Source of the DNA: Diadema setosum
Lineage: Eukaryota > Echinodermata > Echinoidea > Diadematoida > Diadematidae
Length of the DNA stretch: 64,000 nucleotides
NCBI RefSeq assembly: GCF_964275005.1
Contig: NC_092688.1
Location: forward strand, 19,934,403-19,998,402
Reading direction: 5' to 3'
A program made the position numbers and the translations under genes. Below are positions 35,201 to 46,215 of this stretch, one piece after another. Below the pieces are notes generated by a model. That model did no database searches. It was given only the letters and a program-made list of their open reading frames with translations, and had not been told where the DNA came from. The number at the start of each line of letters is the position of its first letter. Position 1 is the first letter of the stretch.

Positions 35201-38200
35201 CCGAGTTTGAATCCCGCCCAGTGCTTACGTCCTTGGACAAGATGTCTTTACCCACTGTGTCCCTCTCGACCCAGGTGTATAAATGGATACCTGGCAACGC
35301 TAGGGTAATAATAATAGCAGGGCCCTCTGGTAGAGCAGTGGCAACACTGAAGAGGCTACCCTGGGTAAATAAGACCTTATTATTATTATCATTATTATTA
35401 TTATTATTATTACCTTACCTGGGCTTTTGCTGGGTAACAGCACCACCAACAACAGCAAAATCCTCTGGGTAACAGTGACAAAGAAAACCTCTGTAGCAGG
35501 CAAATGATTAAGAAATGTTATTGGGTCATCTAACATACTGGTCAATGGGTAATAACTTGGTTGTGTTGGTGACTGTGTTGTAACTTACACAGTACTTAGT
35601 ATTGTGTTGTGCTTGCTGTGCCACTTCTTACATACTTTCTTCAAGAAAACAGTTGCATATTTTGAAAATCATGGAAAGATGTGAATCTGACAAAGAGATA
35701 TAACAAATATGTACCATGCTCCTTTATGACTTCATTTCCTTCCCACCCTTTGCAGATGCAGACGAGTTGAAAGCCGTCACTGTTGAGAAGATTCTGTCTG
35801 GTATTCATTATTTCCGCTGTCACAATCACGTTGAGCTCCTTGCCCTCGTCAACCTTTTGCCTGACTTCCTGTCTCAGCATAACGCAGTAGGTACCATGAC
35901 TCCTACAAAATTAATACAGTTTTTGAGAATTAATACAGTGGACTCCTGTTATAACGAAGTCATCGGGACTGGCAGTTTCCTTTTGTTATATATCGAAATT
36001 TCGTCATAACCGAACAAATAAACAATAAGAATACATCGAGTGGGTAATGTTACGGCCTGAATTTTTACTTCGTTGTAACCGGAATGTCATTATAATGGGA
36101 GTGCACTGAATAGTGTTATTACCAATGCCCCATCAAATAATGATTGATTTAATAAATGAAGAAAGAATGGGGGGGGGGGGAGATCTGCCCCCTGAGATCT
36201 TGGCTATGGAGCATGTGACAGCCATCAATTTGGCATGCATACTGCTGTATAGTGTTATAGTGTATTATACAAAGCTGTAAAATTGGATTTCTGAAATGAT
36301 TTAAATAGTTGATTAATGATATGATACTGTTGTGTTGATATAAAGCATGTAAATAAAAGTGATGTAATACTGTAGAATTGCCTTTTAGGCAGTACTTGAA
36401 TACACCTGTTCACACAGGGAAGTGTGCTTGTTTGAATCCATTGATTACTTTCAGGTAAAGCTCATCGTGGTGGACAGCATCGCCTTCCATTTCAGACATG
36501 ACTTTGATGACATGTCTCTACGCACCAGGCTGCTGAATGGCCTTGCGCAGAGCCTGATTCGGATTGCAACTCAAAACAGCTTGGCTGTAAGTTTATGTAC
36601 CCCAGTGTGCAGTCACCACTTCGAGGTGGACATGGTGTAGTCGCTGTATCAGAGTAGAAAGGAATAAGGTGTCTTGATTGCATCTGAAGCTTATTTTAAA
36701 ACCAGAGATATGACATGCCCTATATGCATATCTACCACAAGATTGAATACCTCCATGTAAAAATGCATACCTCAGAGGACAAATTACATTCAGAGTAATG
36801 GTTGTATTGCTTCTTTTTTTAAGGGGGTAGAATGCAAGATTGTAGTTTAGAATACATGTATTTTGTATTACATGGCAGGACACCATGTCTACAGAAAATA
36901 ACTGTTTCATAGAACTGTAGCAATAATGCCTACATATTATAGGCAGATAAATCTCTGTATTTGTGCACTTTTGTCAGGATATCAGAAGCTTCAACACATT
37001 TCTTTTGATTTTTCTCTCACACTCTGTTCATAACATAAAGCTCAAGCTCAATAGGCTCAAGGAATATAAATGACTGATGTATGTTTATTATACGTATATG
37101 GATTTTCCGTGTCTTGCACTGACCAGGTTGTCTTGACCAATCAGATGACCACCAAGATTGGGGATGGGACGTCCCACCTTGTCCCTGCCTTGGGAGAGAG
37201 TTGGGGTCATGCCTGTACCATTCGACTGATTCTCTACTGGAAGGACGCTCAGAGGTAAGGATTTGTAGCCTAGATAATGGGGGAAGCCATGGGGTGCTTA
37301 ACCTGGCTACATTTACAGAACAATCCACTTTGGAAGGAAAATTGTTTTGAATAGCTTTGAATCAAAATAGTCACAGAGAAGCATAACATCTCTGACAGTT
37401 TGAAGGAACGTTGAAATTGTTTGTCGCAACCACTGAAATGCTGAACAGTTACATTTATATTGTATAGTTGTATGGTTTTGTGATTGAGTACCTTGTGATT
37501 GTTATCATCTTTAAAGCACATTGATACTCTCTTTGGATATGACAGGTGTAATCTGAGAGCCTTGTCTGCTTTTGAGCATTGCTTATCATCAAAATGTGAC
37601 ATCATTTTGGTGCTAAAAGATTATTGTCTTTATCATAGAACTGTAATGTTACCTGCATTAATCCCCTTGTGTGGTAAACAAGTTTCCCGAGAGAAGCCCA
37701 TCTTTTCATTCCCATTGTTCTTCTTGCGTATGAGGCATGCTGCTACACTGATTCACGAGGCTGCCATAAATAGTTCATTCATTTTCTTAGGAAAGGAGAT
37801 GGAGATTTATGGATTAAAATGATGAAGAGTGTGCAGTATAATTATTCAAGGTTCTCTTTTCTTGATTTCTTCTCTAGGTATGCCAATTTGTACAAGTCTC
37901 CTTCCAAGAGAGAGGCCACAATCCCCTACCAGATTACGGTAAGTTCTGGACTTGTATGCCGTCAGTTTCTCTCCATATATTTCTTGCAGCCAAAATGAGT
38001 TTCAATGAATTATTCTAGATGATGCCATAATTACCACTGACAAATTCAGATGATGATTTTGTCAAAATGTTTTGTACTGGTGCTTTTTTTGTAGTTTTGC
38101 ATCTCAAGACTCAAAATTTTCATGAATAAACATAAAAGAAAGAAAGAAAAAAAAACATCCCCTCCCACCACCCCCCCCCCAAAAAAAAAAAAAAAATCCA

Positions 38201-38681
38201 ATAAGAAACCCAGACTTTTAATATACAGATAGTGAGTTTGTAATAACAAGTGTATGTGTGTGAGTGTGTGTGTGTGTTGTTGTTGTTGTTTTTTTTTCAA
38301 ACAATTGCAACTTCAAAATTGCGTGGAAAGGATCAGTTTCCTGTTTCTATTTTTTTTTTCTTTTTTTTCCCCCCAAAAAATTGGTAAGATGGCTCATTAC
38401 TTTAGGATAGGAGTCATTGTTATCAAGAGAATATTTGTTGCAGAAATAGCAGTTAGTTTGTTGTTGTTGTTTTTTTCTTACAGCTGGCTGGAGTTCGAAG
38501 CGTTGGGAGGTCGTCTTCTCTGTGTGGAACTATGCAAGCCTCATCCATGGGACCTACCGGAGAGAGTCATGTATCAACTCGTCAAAATGAGAATACCGAG
38601 GGTGTGGCTGCCAATCAGCATCCAGTGGAGGATGCAGGAAATCCCAGGAAGCGACCTCGCCAGGACAATTTCGTAACGTGA
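29126..38681 (+). CDS. RAD51C: DNA repair protein RAD51 homolog 3
   Basis: Nine exons join in frame to 429 codons plus TGA (human 376 aa). RAD51C is a RecA-family ATPase acting in the nucleus in RAD51 paralogue complexes during homologous recombination and interstrand-crosslink repair. An N-terminal helix-hairpin-helix-type domain (residues ~1-58: [37 protein letters not shown]) is followed by a Ser/Thr/Gln-rich linker (~59-105), then the ATPase core. The core has Walker A GAPGVGKT at 148-155, [22 protein letters not shown], Walker B LIVVD at 260-264, [11 protein letters not shown] and [11 protein letters not shown]. The tail ends with a basic RKRPR cluster at 419-423, the place of the human C-terminal nuclear signal. 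The start was chosen because MQRDL matches human Met10 and no intron-free upstream extension is seen. Confidence 0.95.
29565..29705 (+). repeat. Repeat with AGATCTTTCTGTC, + copy
   Basis: GGTCTGTATCTGGTTGTCAG ... AAAAGACTCCTCTGGACAGA CAGATCTTTCTG. Matches 52848-53035 directly and 30430-30550 in inverse orientation. Looks like the termini of a transposon family. Confidence 0.6.
30430..30550 (-). repeat. Repeat with AGATCTTTCTGTC, inverted copy
   Basis: On the minus strand it reads AAAGATCGGTCCATATTTTG, TCAGGGATACGTTCCACAGA, then TTTTTCTGTCTATAGAGATC, paralleling 29565-29705. The two copies 0.8 kb apart could be opposite ends of one element. Confidence 0.55.
31637..31810 (+). CDS. RAD51C: RAD51C exon 2
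   Basis: Acceptor CATTACAG|AATTAG; donor AGTACAG|GTAACA; phase 1 in and out. Encodes [20 protein letters not shown] and then a low-complexity Ser/Thr/Gln segment. Confidence 0.92.
32219..32408. mobile_element. CAGTGGACTCC MITE, copy 1
   Basis: 190 bp in RAD51C intron 2. CAGTGGACTCCCATTATAAT at the left and ...TATAACAGGAGTGCACTG at the right. Shares its interior (ATTTCGTCATAACCGAACAA) with 35936-36108. The family looks like a Tc1/mariner-type MITE. Confidence 0.8.
32587..32767 (+). CDS. RAD51C: RAD51C exon 3 (Walker A)
   Basis: Acceptor CCCTGCTGCAG|CTTGG; donor CTATG|GTGAGT. Encodes [37 protein letters not shown]; ends in phase 2, split codon TG|T for Cys. Confidence 0.95.
33220..33386 (+). 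CDS. RAD51C: RAD51C exon 4
   Basis: Acceptor AACTCCCCAG|TATTCAG; donor GCAGCAG|GTCTGT. Encodes [29 protein letters not shown] and [16 protein letters not shown]; ends in phase 1. Confidence 0.94.
33713..34890 (+). mobile_element. GTCC-rich repeat element, copy 2
   Basis: Same layout as 20615-21640: ATGCCTCCGCC start, CGAAGTGGTGCCGGAGGCAT, GTCCGTCC/GTACGTCC tract, many AGGTCAAAGGTCA words, then ATGGCGGAGGCAT and CATAGCGACATTTCTAGTT. Located in RAD51C intron 4, same strand as the gene, slightly longer than copy 1. Confidence 0.8.
35149..35412 (+). mobile_element. tRNA-derived SINE with (ATT)n tail
   Basis: The head GGGGGCGCTGTGGCATAGTG has an A box (TGGCATAGTGG) and a B box (GAGTTTGAATCCC). 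A conserved body follows (CCCTCTCGACCCAGGTGTAT, TGGATACCTGGCAACGCTAG, GAAGAGGCTACCCTGGGTAA) and then a TTATTATT tail. It lies in RAD51C intron 4. A 13-bp direct repeat, AGCAGGCAAATGA, brackets a somewhat larger interval (35027-35039 and 35495-35507). Confidence 0.85.
35756..35886 (+). CDS. RAD51C: RAD51C exon 5
   Basis: Acceptor CCCTTTGCAG|ATGCAG; donor AACGCA|GTAGGT. Encodes [34 protein letters not shown] and DFLSQHNA; ends in phase 0. Confidence 0.93.
35936..36108. mobile_element. CAGTGGACTCC MITE, copy 2
   Basis: 173 bp, 50 nt after the RAD51C exon 5 donor, same orientation as 32219-32408. Ends CAGTGGACTCCTGTTATAAC and TTATAATGGGAGTGCACTG. Confidence 0.8.
36455..36586 (+). CDS. RAD51C: RAD51C exon 6 (Walker B)
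   Basis: Acceptor TTACTTTCAG|GTAAAG; donor TTGGCT|GTAAGT; 44 codons, phase 0. Encodes [20 protein letters not shown] and [12 protein letters not shown]. Confidence 0.95.
37127..37254 (+). CDS. RAD51C: RAD51C exon 7
   Basis: Acceptor TGACCAG|GTTGTC; donor CTCAGAG|GTAAGG. Encodes [20 protein letters not shown] and [17 protein letters not shown]; ends in phase 2. Confidence 0.95.
37878..37938 (+). CDS. RAD51C: RAD51C exon 8
   Basis: Acceptor TCTTCTCTAG|GTATGC; donor ATTACG|GTAAGT. Encodes [21 protein letters not shown]; ends in phase 0. Confidence 0.92.
38484..38681 (+). CDS. RAD51C: RAD51C exon 9 and stop
   Basis: Acceptor TTTTTTCTTACAG|CTGGCT; stop TGA at 38679-38681. Begins LAGVRSVG and ends [13 protein letters not shown]. 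The tail is longer than in human and poorly conserved apart from the basic cluster. Confidence 0.9.
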   Translation: MAGVRSVGRSSSLCGTMQASSMGPTGESHVSTRQNENTEGVAANQHPVEDAGNPRKRPRQDNFVT

Positions 38682-38728
38682 AGCACGAGATACATGATGT
38701 TGATGCGTAACCAACCATGTTGCCTTTC

Positions 38729-38734
38729 AATAAA
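38729..38734 (+). terminator. RAD51C: RAD51C poly(A) signal
   Basis: AATAAA 48 nt after the stop codon, implying a very short 3' UTR. Confidence 0.6.
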
Positions 38735-39406
38735 TCAGGCAGTACTTGGAGTGATGTGCAACTCTTTAGAACTAAATTTGTTGCCATCTCCCTGTTTGTG
38801 GTACAGGTGAACCTTATGATGCTTCCATTCCATGAAAGCAGCTGGTAAATGTTTGAAAAGTACTATTTCATGCCAGTATTATTTGCCAGGGCATCTGTGA
38901 TCCCTACACCTCCTGTTCAGACAAGCCTAGGTTACATTCAGAGCTATCACGACAGTGCCTTCAATGCTTCAATTCAATTCTGGTTTGAGTTTACCATCTC
39001 CCACATGGTTTTACAGTGATTCTTCATCATGAAACCAAGTCCTAGCATGATGTTTGTGGCCATGCCATGAGATATCTGAGAAGTGAGTACTCTCTTTAGC
39101 TTGTGCATGATGCTACAGGAGCTGGTAAGTTATAGACTTATTAGTAAAGGTCAAAATGCATAACATATCTTACACAATTGGAAAAAAAAAAGAACAAAGA
39201 TAATGTATGCTCAGTGACTTGCCAGTGTCAGACAATCTTGTGTAGTGGTAAGGCAACTTCTAGTGGACCGTAGAAAGGTTTGTATGTAAGCAGTGTTCAA
39301 CTCATATGTGCAGTCATACATTCATTCAGAGTAAACCAAGACATTTCTGAAGTGTTTGTGGGCAAGCTAGAGTGTATTCAGATTTTATGCCTACAGTATT
39401 ACGTTT

Positions 39407-40140
39407 AGGCCAAAAAAAAAAAAAATTGTTGCATTGGCGTAACATGAGATTTTCAAAAAGGGTCGGTCGGGCGGATTTTTTTTTTTCTTTTTTTTTGTTT
39501 TTTGTTTTTTTTTGCTACCTGCATTTTACGTGTAAAACTCGTGCTCAGCTCAGTAAACAGTTACAACTGCTGCACCAAATGTGCTGTGTTCATCTATTCT
39601 ACAAATCATTTATGAGGCCGATATTACTGGAATTATACCCCTTCACAGAATTTAAAGATGTTGAAATCCCTATCCTGAATGTTTTCACTTCATATTTTAC
39701 TATTTTGACTTAGATATTACAGATAGATGCAAATTGACCCATATGTACGATCTTTTCATCGCACACGGCGATCTCTATTACAGTCCCACATATACAGATT
39801 CGTGTAAGTTCTCCACACAAGAAACCTATGGCAAAACTGTGCACAATACATCGCAGTCTGAATGCTACGTATACACTGAATAAATCTTGTTAGAGTACGT
39901 GTCCGTGTTGGAAACAGATGACGTACTGATCAAGGAAGGCTTATGCGAGGCGCTAGATCTCTCCCTCGTACATCCGATATCCCCAGAGCCGTTTCCACTT
40001 CCGGGTTTGTGCGATCGCGATCGCAATCAACAAGATATTTGATATCGATAGCAAAAAAAATAATAAAAAAACATGGGGTCGGCGGAATTTTTAGGGTCGG
40101 GCGGGTTACGCCAATGCAACAATTTTTTTTTTTTTGGCCT
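39407..40140. mobile_element. TIR element, AGGCC-A(n)-TTGTTGCATTGGCGTAAC ends
   Basis: 734 bp. The left end AGGCC, a poly-A run, then TTGTTGCATTGGCGTAAC mirrors the right end GTTACGCCAATGCAACAA, a poly-T run, GGCCT. GGGTCGG(T/C)CGGGCGG motifs lie just inside each end. Non-coding, non-autonomous. Confidence 0.8.
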
Positions 40141-40322
40141 TATAATATCCAGGGCAATTTTGCTGAAGTTTTCCATGAGCTTACTGACTTGCAGAGACTC
40201 CAACCCCAATAGTAGAGCAGATAAGCCGAAGAATTGTGCAAAATTTGACTAAACCATGAAACTTTCACCATTGTTAGTACATGCTATAAGATTAATTTTA
40301 AGATCGGGAGGTAAGTCTGAAG

Positions 40323-41200
40323 TGACCTCTGATGACCTCTAGAGGTCAATGACCTCAAAATCTAAGAAAATTGATATTTTGCCTCATTGGTTAATGATAA
40401 ACACAGTAATGATGTACTAAAACTTAATATTTGTCACAGTGAAATTGTCTTTATGTTCCACAGAGCCCTGACAGGTTTCCCTTTGACCTCTGATGACCTC
40501 CAGAGGTCAATGACCTCAAAATGTCAGAAAATTGATATTTTGCATCATTGGTTAATGATAAAACACAGTAATAATGTACTAAAACTTAATTTTTGTCACT
40601 GTGAAATTGTCTTTATATTCCACAGAGCCCTGACAGGTTTCTATCTTTGACCTCTGATAACCTTCAGTGGTCAATGACCTCAAAATGTCAGAAAATTGAT
40701 ATTTTAATGCGTCACTCATAACTGAAACACGATAATTATGTACTAAAAACTAATTTTTGTAAGAGGAATTGCCTCAATGTTCCACTGAGCCTTTCGAGTC
40801 AGATTTCTACCTTTGACCTCTGATGACCTCAGATGACCTATGATGAGGCCAATGACCTCAAAATGTCAGAACATTGATATTTGGTGCAATTGGTTGATGA
40901 CAAACATGATTTAGATGTTATATTCATTTGTATTACAATTGAATTGTTTTCCTATTCCACAGAGCAAGAGAAATTACTCACGTGTCTCTACCTTTGACCT
41001 CTGAGGAAGGTGACAGGTCAATGACCTCAAAATATCAGAATATTGATATTCTATGTATAGTCAATGGTCAACTTTGTAATACCCGATGTACAATCATTTA
41101 TGCTATAATAGAAGAATCTTGTCATTCCATGGAACATTGGTCATTAGCCTGTGCATTATATCCAACTTTGACCTCTCAGGACAATGAGAGGTCACTGAGG
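40323..41200 (+). repeat. ~160-bp tandem array, left arm (6 units)
   Basis: TGACCTCTGATGACCTC-type motifs start near 40323, 40483, 40648, 40814, 40995 and 41169, so spacing grows from 160 to about 180 bp by indels. Most units contain an AGGTCA-A-TGACCT inverted pair. Confidence 0.85.
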
Positions 41201-41849
41201 TCACATGTGTAGGCTTACCTGTATTGATGTTTGGCTTCATTGGTGTAATCGTAAATGCTTAATCATGTACAAATCACGCATTGATGTTTTGATCAAAGTA
41301 TGTATGCATATTCCACAGAGCATTGTTTATAGTAACAGGTCTCTGAAATGTGAGAGGTCAATTACTTCAGAAATAAAACTTAAGTTTCTTGAGTGATGGC
41401 AGTGACCTCAAATACAACTGTTATGTTTGGGTTAGTTATGTAGACTAGCAAATATGGCCATTATCTCGACACTCGAGGAAAACAAGGCCCACGAGACTGA
41501 TATACAGAGTGTTTAATCTATTCAGTGTAAGTCTCATAGATCTTTTCCCCCATTTGTCGGACTCATTATGGGACTGGTTTGCCTAAGTGTCAAGCTCATG
41601 GGCAATATTTGCATAGTTTCCAGCTGGTGGGCCTGTATTGGCCAGTGTAAAGCTGGTGGGTTGTTACAGTATGACTGCGATGAATGACTCATGGTCCTGG
41701 AGTATACAGTCCACAGCTGCGACATCATGGACCATCTTGAAAACTTCGACATACTGTGAGGCCCAACATGCATTCCACATGAAGCAATCCTGTGTATTGC
41801 AACTAGCTATTGCCATCCGAGACCTACCCAGGGAATAGATAAGCATTCA

Positions 41850-42480
41850 TGGCAAACCATGGAGAAAGCGGATTGTGCAAAATATTTTGGAGTTCCAATA
41901 GGAGGCTCAGCTGGAATGAAATCGCCACAGCAGCTTAAAAAGGTTATACTTCAACCAAAGACTCTCTCCAGACGAAGATACGAGTATCATAAAGTTCAGG
42001 TGTTTTGCTACTCCATGCCGCTCAGGACTGTCCTGGAATATGCATGCATCATCTGGGATCCATTCACCCAGATGAAACATCATGAATTTTGGAATGATCC
42101 AGAGAAGATATGCACTCTTTAGCTGCAATGACCATCATATGCAAAACAAGCAGTGTTACAGCCACACTTGAAAAACAAAAAGCAAAACAAAACAAAACTA
42201 CAATGGCAATCCCTGTAAGAAAGTACAGCTCAGGCAAATTCAGCGATGATGTTCTGCATCAAGAACCCCACAATATCCACTCCGCAGGAAGTTGTGGCTC
42301 TATTGCTGCATTCTTCAAAAAGGGCAAATGACCAAAAATGTCAGGCATCATTTGCAAGAACACAAAGTAGGCCTACTCCAAAAAAAAGGTGGCGGCTACT
42401 CTCGGCCACTGTCTCTTGTATCTCTTTGAAACACTTCAGGAGAGAGATACTCAATATTCAGCTCTGTTATTAAAGATACA
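41850..42480 (+). pseudogene. Decayed LINE reverse-transcriptase fragment
   Basis: The frame at 41859-42122 reads KYFGVPIGG...PLRTVLEYACIIWDPFTQMK. LEYAxxxWDP is the conserved motif near the C-terminal end of many non-LTR retrotransposon ORF2 proteins, preceded as usual by a (Y)LGV-type motif. Only this C-terminal part survives; a stop follows at 42120 and downstream matches are faint. Confidence 0.5.
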
Positions 42481-42605
42481 TATGTCTCTCTTTTTGTTTT
42501 TGCATTTGTTTGTTGTTTTTTGCTTCATATAGCTCTTTGGATACCTTCTTTAACCAATTAAGAAAAGGCTCCATGGCAGAATATTACAAGATTACACAGT
42601 ATAAT

Positions 42606-42663
42606 GAAGAAGAAGAAGAAGAAGAAGAAGAAGAAGAAGAAGAAGAAGAAGAAGAAGAAGGAG
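42606..42663 (+). repeat. (GAA)n microsatellite
   Basis: About 19 GAA units; creates artificial poly-Lys frames. Confidence 0.95.
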
Positions 42664-43599
42664 AATAGGAAACGAGATCTGCTGTCAATGATGCAGAGCC
42701 AATACCAATCAGTTCCATGGCAGATCTTAGTCGGCACTGCAAAGGTTTGGATGTCTCTCTCTGTTGACAAAGGATATTCTAAAGCTCCAAGTAAGTCCAT
42801 GGGGTGGTTTACATTGTCTGGGCATAGAGGGTTGGGTTGGGTATATGAGGATATGATGCTTTGTTATAACAATTAGGTTTGAGATATCTATTTTTTATGT
42901 TTGTTTTGACCATCCTGCATGGATCTCCAACGAAAAGGAATGATAATGTGTTAGACCCAGCCGCCAACGTGTTTTTTCAATAGATTTTGATATTACAGTG
43001 TAGTTGAGAAAAAAGTAACCGCTCATTGTCCTAGATGGAAGTCAAAATTGAACTGTGTGTGGAATACTCTGCATACAATTTTGGACACACACACACACAC
43101 ACACAAAATGCATTTTTTTAAAATATAATTATTATTTCATAAGCAGCAGGCCATGACAAACCAATGAGACCAGACATCAATATTCTTACATTTTGATGCA
43201 TATCTTTCAATATCCTCCAGAGGTCAGAGGATCATCGCTAATGTTCATGTGAAATGAGTACACGCCTTTTGAATTGCTCACTTTTATTGCTATAGAAATA
43301 CACAATATGTGCATCATGTCGATCATTAAATATTGTATCAGTTTCATTTTCAGTCTTGGATTATTTTTTCTATGTACAAATAAAATCGTGGCAAAGTAAA
43401 CAACTTTCACATCAAAATATAAACGAGAATACTAAAAAAGAAATAGATGTAATAACGTGCAAGGCAAATACCAGGCCTACATCATCTTAAGGTATACAGG
43501 TGAAGGAAATCACCTTATTGATAAACAATTTACTTGACTGGGATAGCGACCACTGAACAATATTGTTTCTTAAAACTCTCTCTTCTTTTCAACAAGTGG

Positions 43600-45240
43600 A
43601 ATAAAACACATGCACATACCGGGGCATTAGTTTGGAGGAGGGGTGGGGTGGTGGCAGGGATAGTTGACCCCCACCCCATTAAATTCTGAGATGTGGACTA
43701 TGTTTTGTTGTTGTTAGTTTTTGTTGTTGTTTTTTGTTTTTTGCTTTTTAGACAGAAAACTGCCCAAGTTTTTCACTTTAAGTGTGCATCGGATTGTTAA
43801 AATTTAATTCTGAAATGCAAAATCTCCCTTCTGTGAGAGGGGACATCTCCTTTCGATAGACTCCTTTCCCCTGCTTGGTTCCTTCCACAGATATAACATA
43901 CTTTGGGGAATGATAATTTCCCTTATTCTATGAAAAATGTTCTTAAGAGATATTTTTATTTGAATTCCAAAGATGAAAAGGCTTTCCTATACATGCACGA
44001 TTGTTCATTTTGGAGGGCAAGGGGCATTTGCCCCGCCTCCCGAGAAAATATGGGAGGGGGAATGGTGGGGACATAAAACTTTGCCTCCAAGTATTTCCTG
44101 AGATTGAGATTTTTTTTCTTCACTTTTTTGACAGAAAATGAATTGTCACTGAACATTTTAGCTATAGTATGCACCAGATTAAAAGGCAGAATCTCCTTTG
44201 CATACCCCCTCCCCCACACTATCTTTCGTTATGTCCCCTTCCATATACGCTCAGTGCTTTTGTCCCATTTTTGTTCTATATCATCACAAAGTATGTACTA
44301 GATCTTTAATTTCAGTTCTGACATATTAAAGAAAATCCCTCTTGTTGGAGGGGGTAGTGTATCTTTCAATTAACAATCCCTCCTCGGTTTCTACCCTTAG
44401 ATTTGGTACACTCCTTTTACTGATAATTTTCCAAATATTCCATCATAAATGTGTATACTAGATTTTTTTTTTACATTTCTATTCTTACTGCAAAGGCTCC
44501 CTCGCATGGGAAGGATTTGGGGACAGCCCCTTTCATACCCTCCTCTCGCTGTATCAACCTCTCCTCCATGCATTGATTATGGCTACACATTTGGGTATGG
44601 ACTTTTTTTTTTCAAAATGGTAGTTCAAGAATGGCACGAGATCATTGAATTGCAAACAAAAGAATGCAAAAGCTCCATAATGTGGGAGGGGGATACCTCC
44701 ACCCACATCCTTCTGTGGATTGGTCTTCCTCCATAGATGGCTGACTTACTACACCTTTTTGATACAAATTTCGAGGTATTCCTTCAAAAGTGCCTGTGTG
44801 CCAGGTCGTTGAATCTCATTTCTCAAAATACAAGAGCTCTGTCGAATGGGAGTGGAATACTCTACCCTCGCCAACGCTGCGCTTGCTGGGTTCCCATCCA
44901 TATAGACTTGGTACACCTTGGTGATCCATAATTTTCCAAATATTCCCCAAAACGTATGCATCAGATTCTTTAAAAAAAAAAAAAAAAATCGTCTTTGGGA
45001 GGAGGGTAGGTGAGATGCGCCCACATCCCATCAACTTCCGTATAAGTGATGACGCACACATTAAACAAGAGCTACACTGAATCACTGATTTCAGGTCTAA
45101 ACCTGCAAAATTCCAATCCCCCACCCACATCCTCCCCCTCCCCCCCGCTTCATTCCTTTGCACCATGAACTTATGCTTTTACATATTTTCCCAAGTTCCC
45201 CCACCCCACGTGAAAACAGATCGACACCCCTTGCTCTGTG
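43600..45240. repeat. Degenerate ~150-bp tandem repeats, CCCC-rich
   Basis: Recurring phrases at irregular ~130-170-bp spacing: TTTCCAAATATTCC, GTATGCACCAGATT / GCATCAGATT, GCAAAATCTCC, then CCCTCCCCCAC-type blocks. Similar phrases recur at 56880-57230 and 60180-60310. Confidence 0.6.
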
Positions 45241-45364
45241 CACATACCCGACTTAGATAATTACCTGAAAAGTTCTGCGGAATGAGTAGCCACTTTTTTG
45301 GTAACAGAAATGCATGGTTTGTAAGCCCTACATTATAAACAATTAACTATTAACAATCGCAATA

Positions 45365-46215
45365 TCAATATTAACATCCTCACATTTCATTCGAGGTATT
45401 TGACCTTGTGTGATTTTCATAGGTGAACGGTAATGGCTCGTTAATAAACAGGGCCTACGAGTGCTCTCTAAAACATCATCATGTTTACCATTGATGATGC
45501 CAAACTATTCTGATACTTTGAGGTCATTGACCTCTCGAGATCATCAGAGGTCAAAGGCAGAAACTCGTCTGTGTGCCTTGGAATATGAAGACGATGTCAT
45601 TGTACACAGATATGCTTGTTTTGTACTTACCATGTTTGACCTTTCACCAATGATGTCATACTTCAATATTCTGATATTCTGAGGTCATTGACCTCTCAAG
45701 GTCATCAGAGGTCAAAGGTAGAAACCTGTCTGCTCTTTAGAATATGAAGACAATTTCATTGTAAGACAGATATGCTTGTTTTGTACATCTTAACAATGGT
45801 TACCATTAACCAATGACATCACAGATCAATATAATATTTTGAAGTCATTGACCTCCAAAGGTCATCAGAGGTCAAAGGTTAAAACCTGTCAATGCTCTGT
45901 GGAATCAGAAAATGGTTTCCCTGAAGTATAGATGCATGTTTAGTGAATCATAACCACATATATCATTCACAAATGTCTAAAAACATCGATATTTTGATAT
46001 TTAAAGTTCATTGACCTCTGGAGGTCATCAGAGGTCAAAGGTAAAAACCTGCCAGTGCTCTGTTGAATCTGGAAATGATTTCTCTGTGGTATAAATGCAT
46101 GTTTAGTGCAACATAACCACATATATCATTTGCAAATGTCTAAAAACATCGATTTTCTGATATCTAAAGTACATTGACCTCTGGAGGTCATCAGAGGTCA
46201 AATCAGACTTACCTC
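45365..46215 (-). repeat. ~160-bp tandem array, right arm (5 units)
   Basis: GAGGTCATTGACCTCTC...GGTCATCAGAGGTCAAAGG recurs near 45521, 45681, 45841, 46006 and 46170. It is the inverse of the left-arm array. Confidence 0.85.

Noticed and set aside
42604-42876. Lysine-rich open frame
   Set aside because: The start is a GAA/AAG microsatellite, and the remainder has no splice or homology support.
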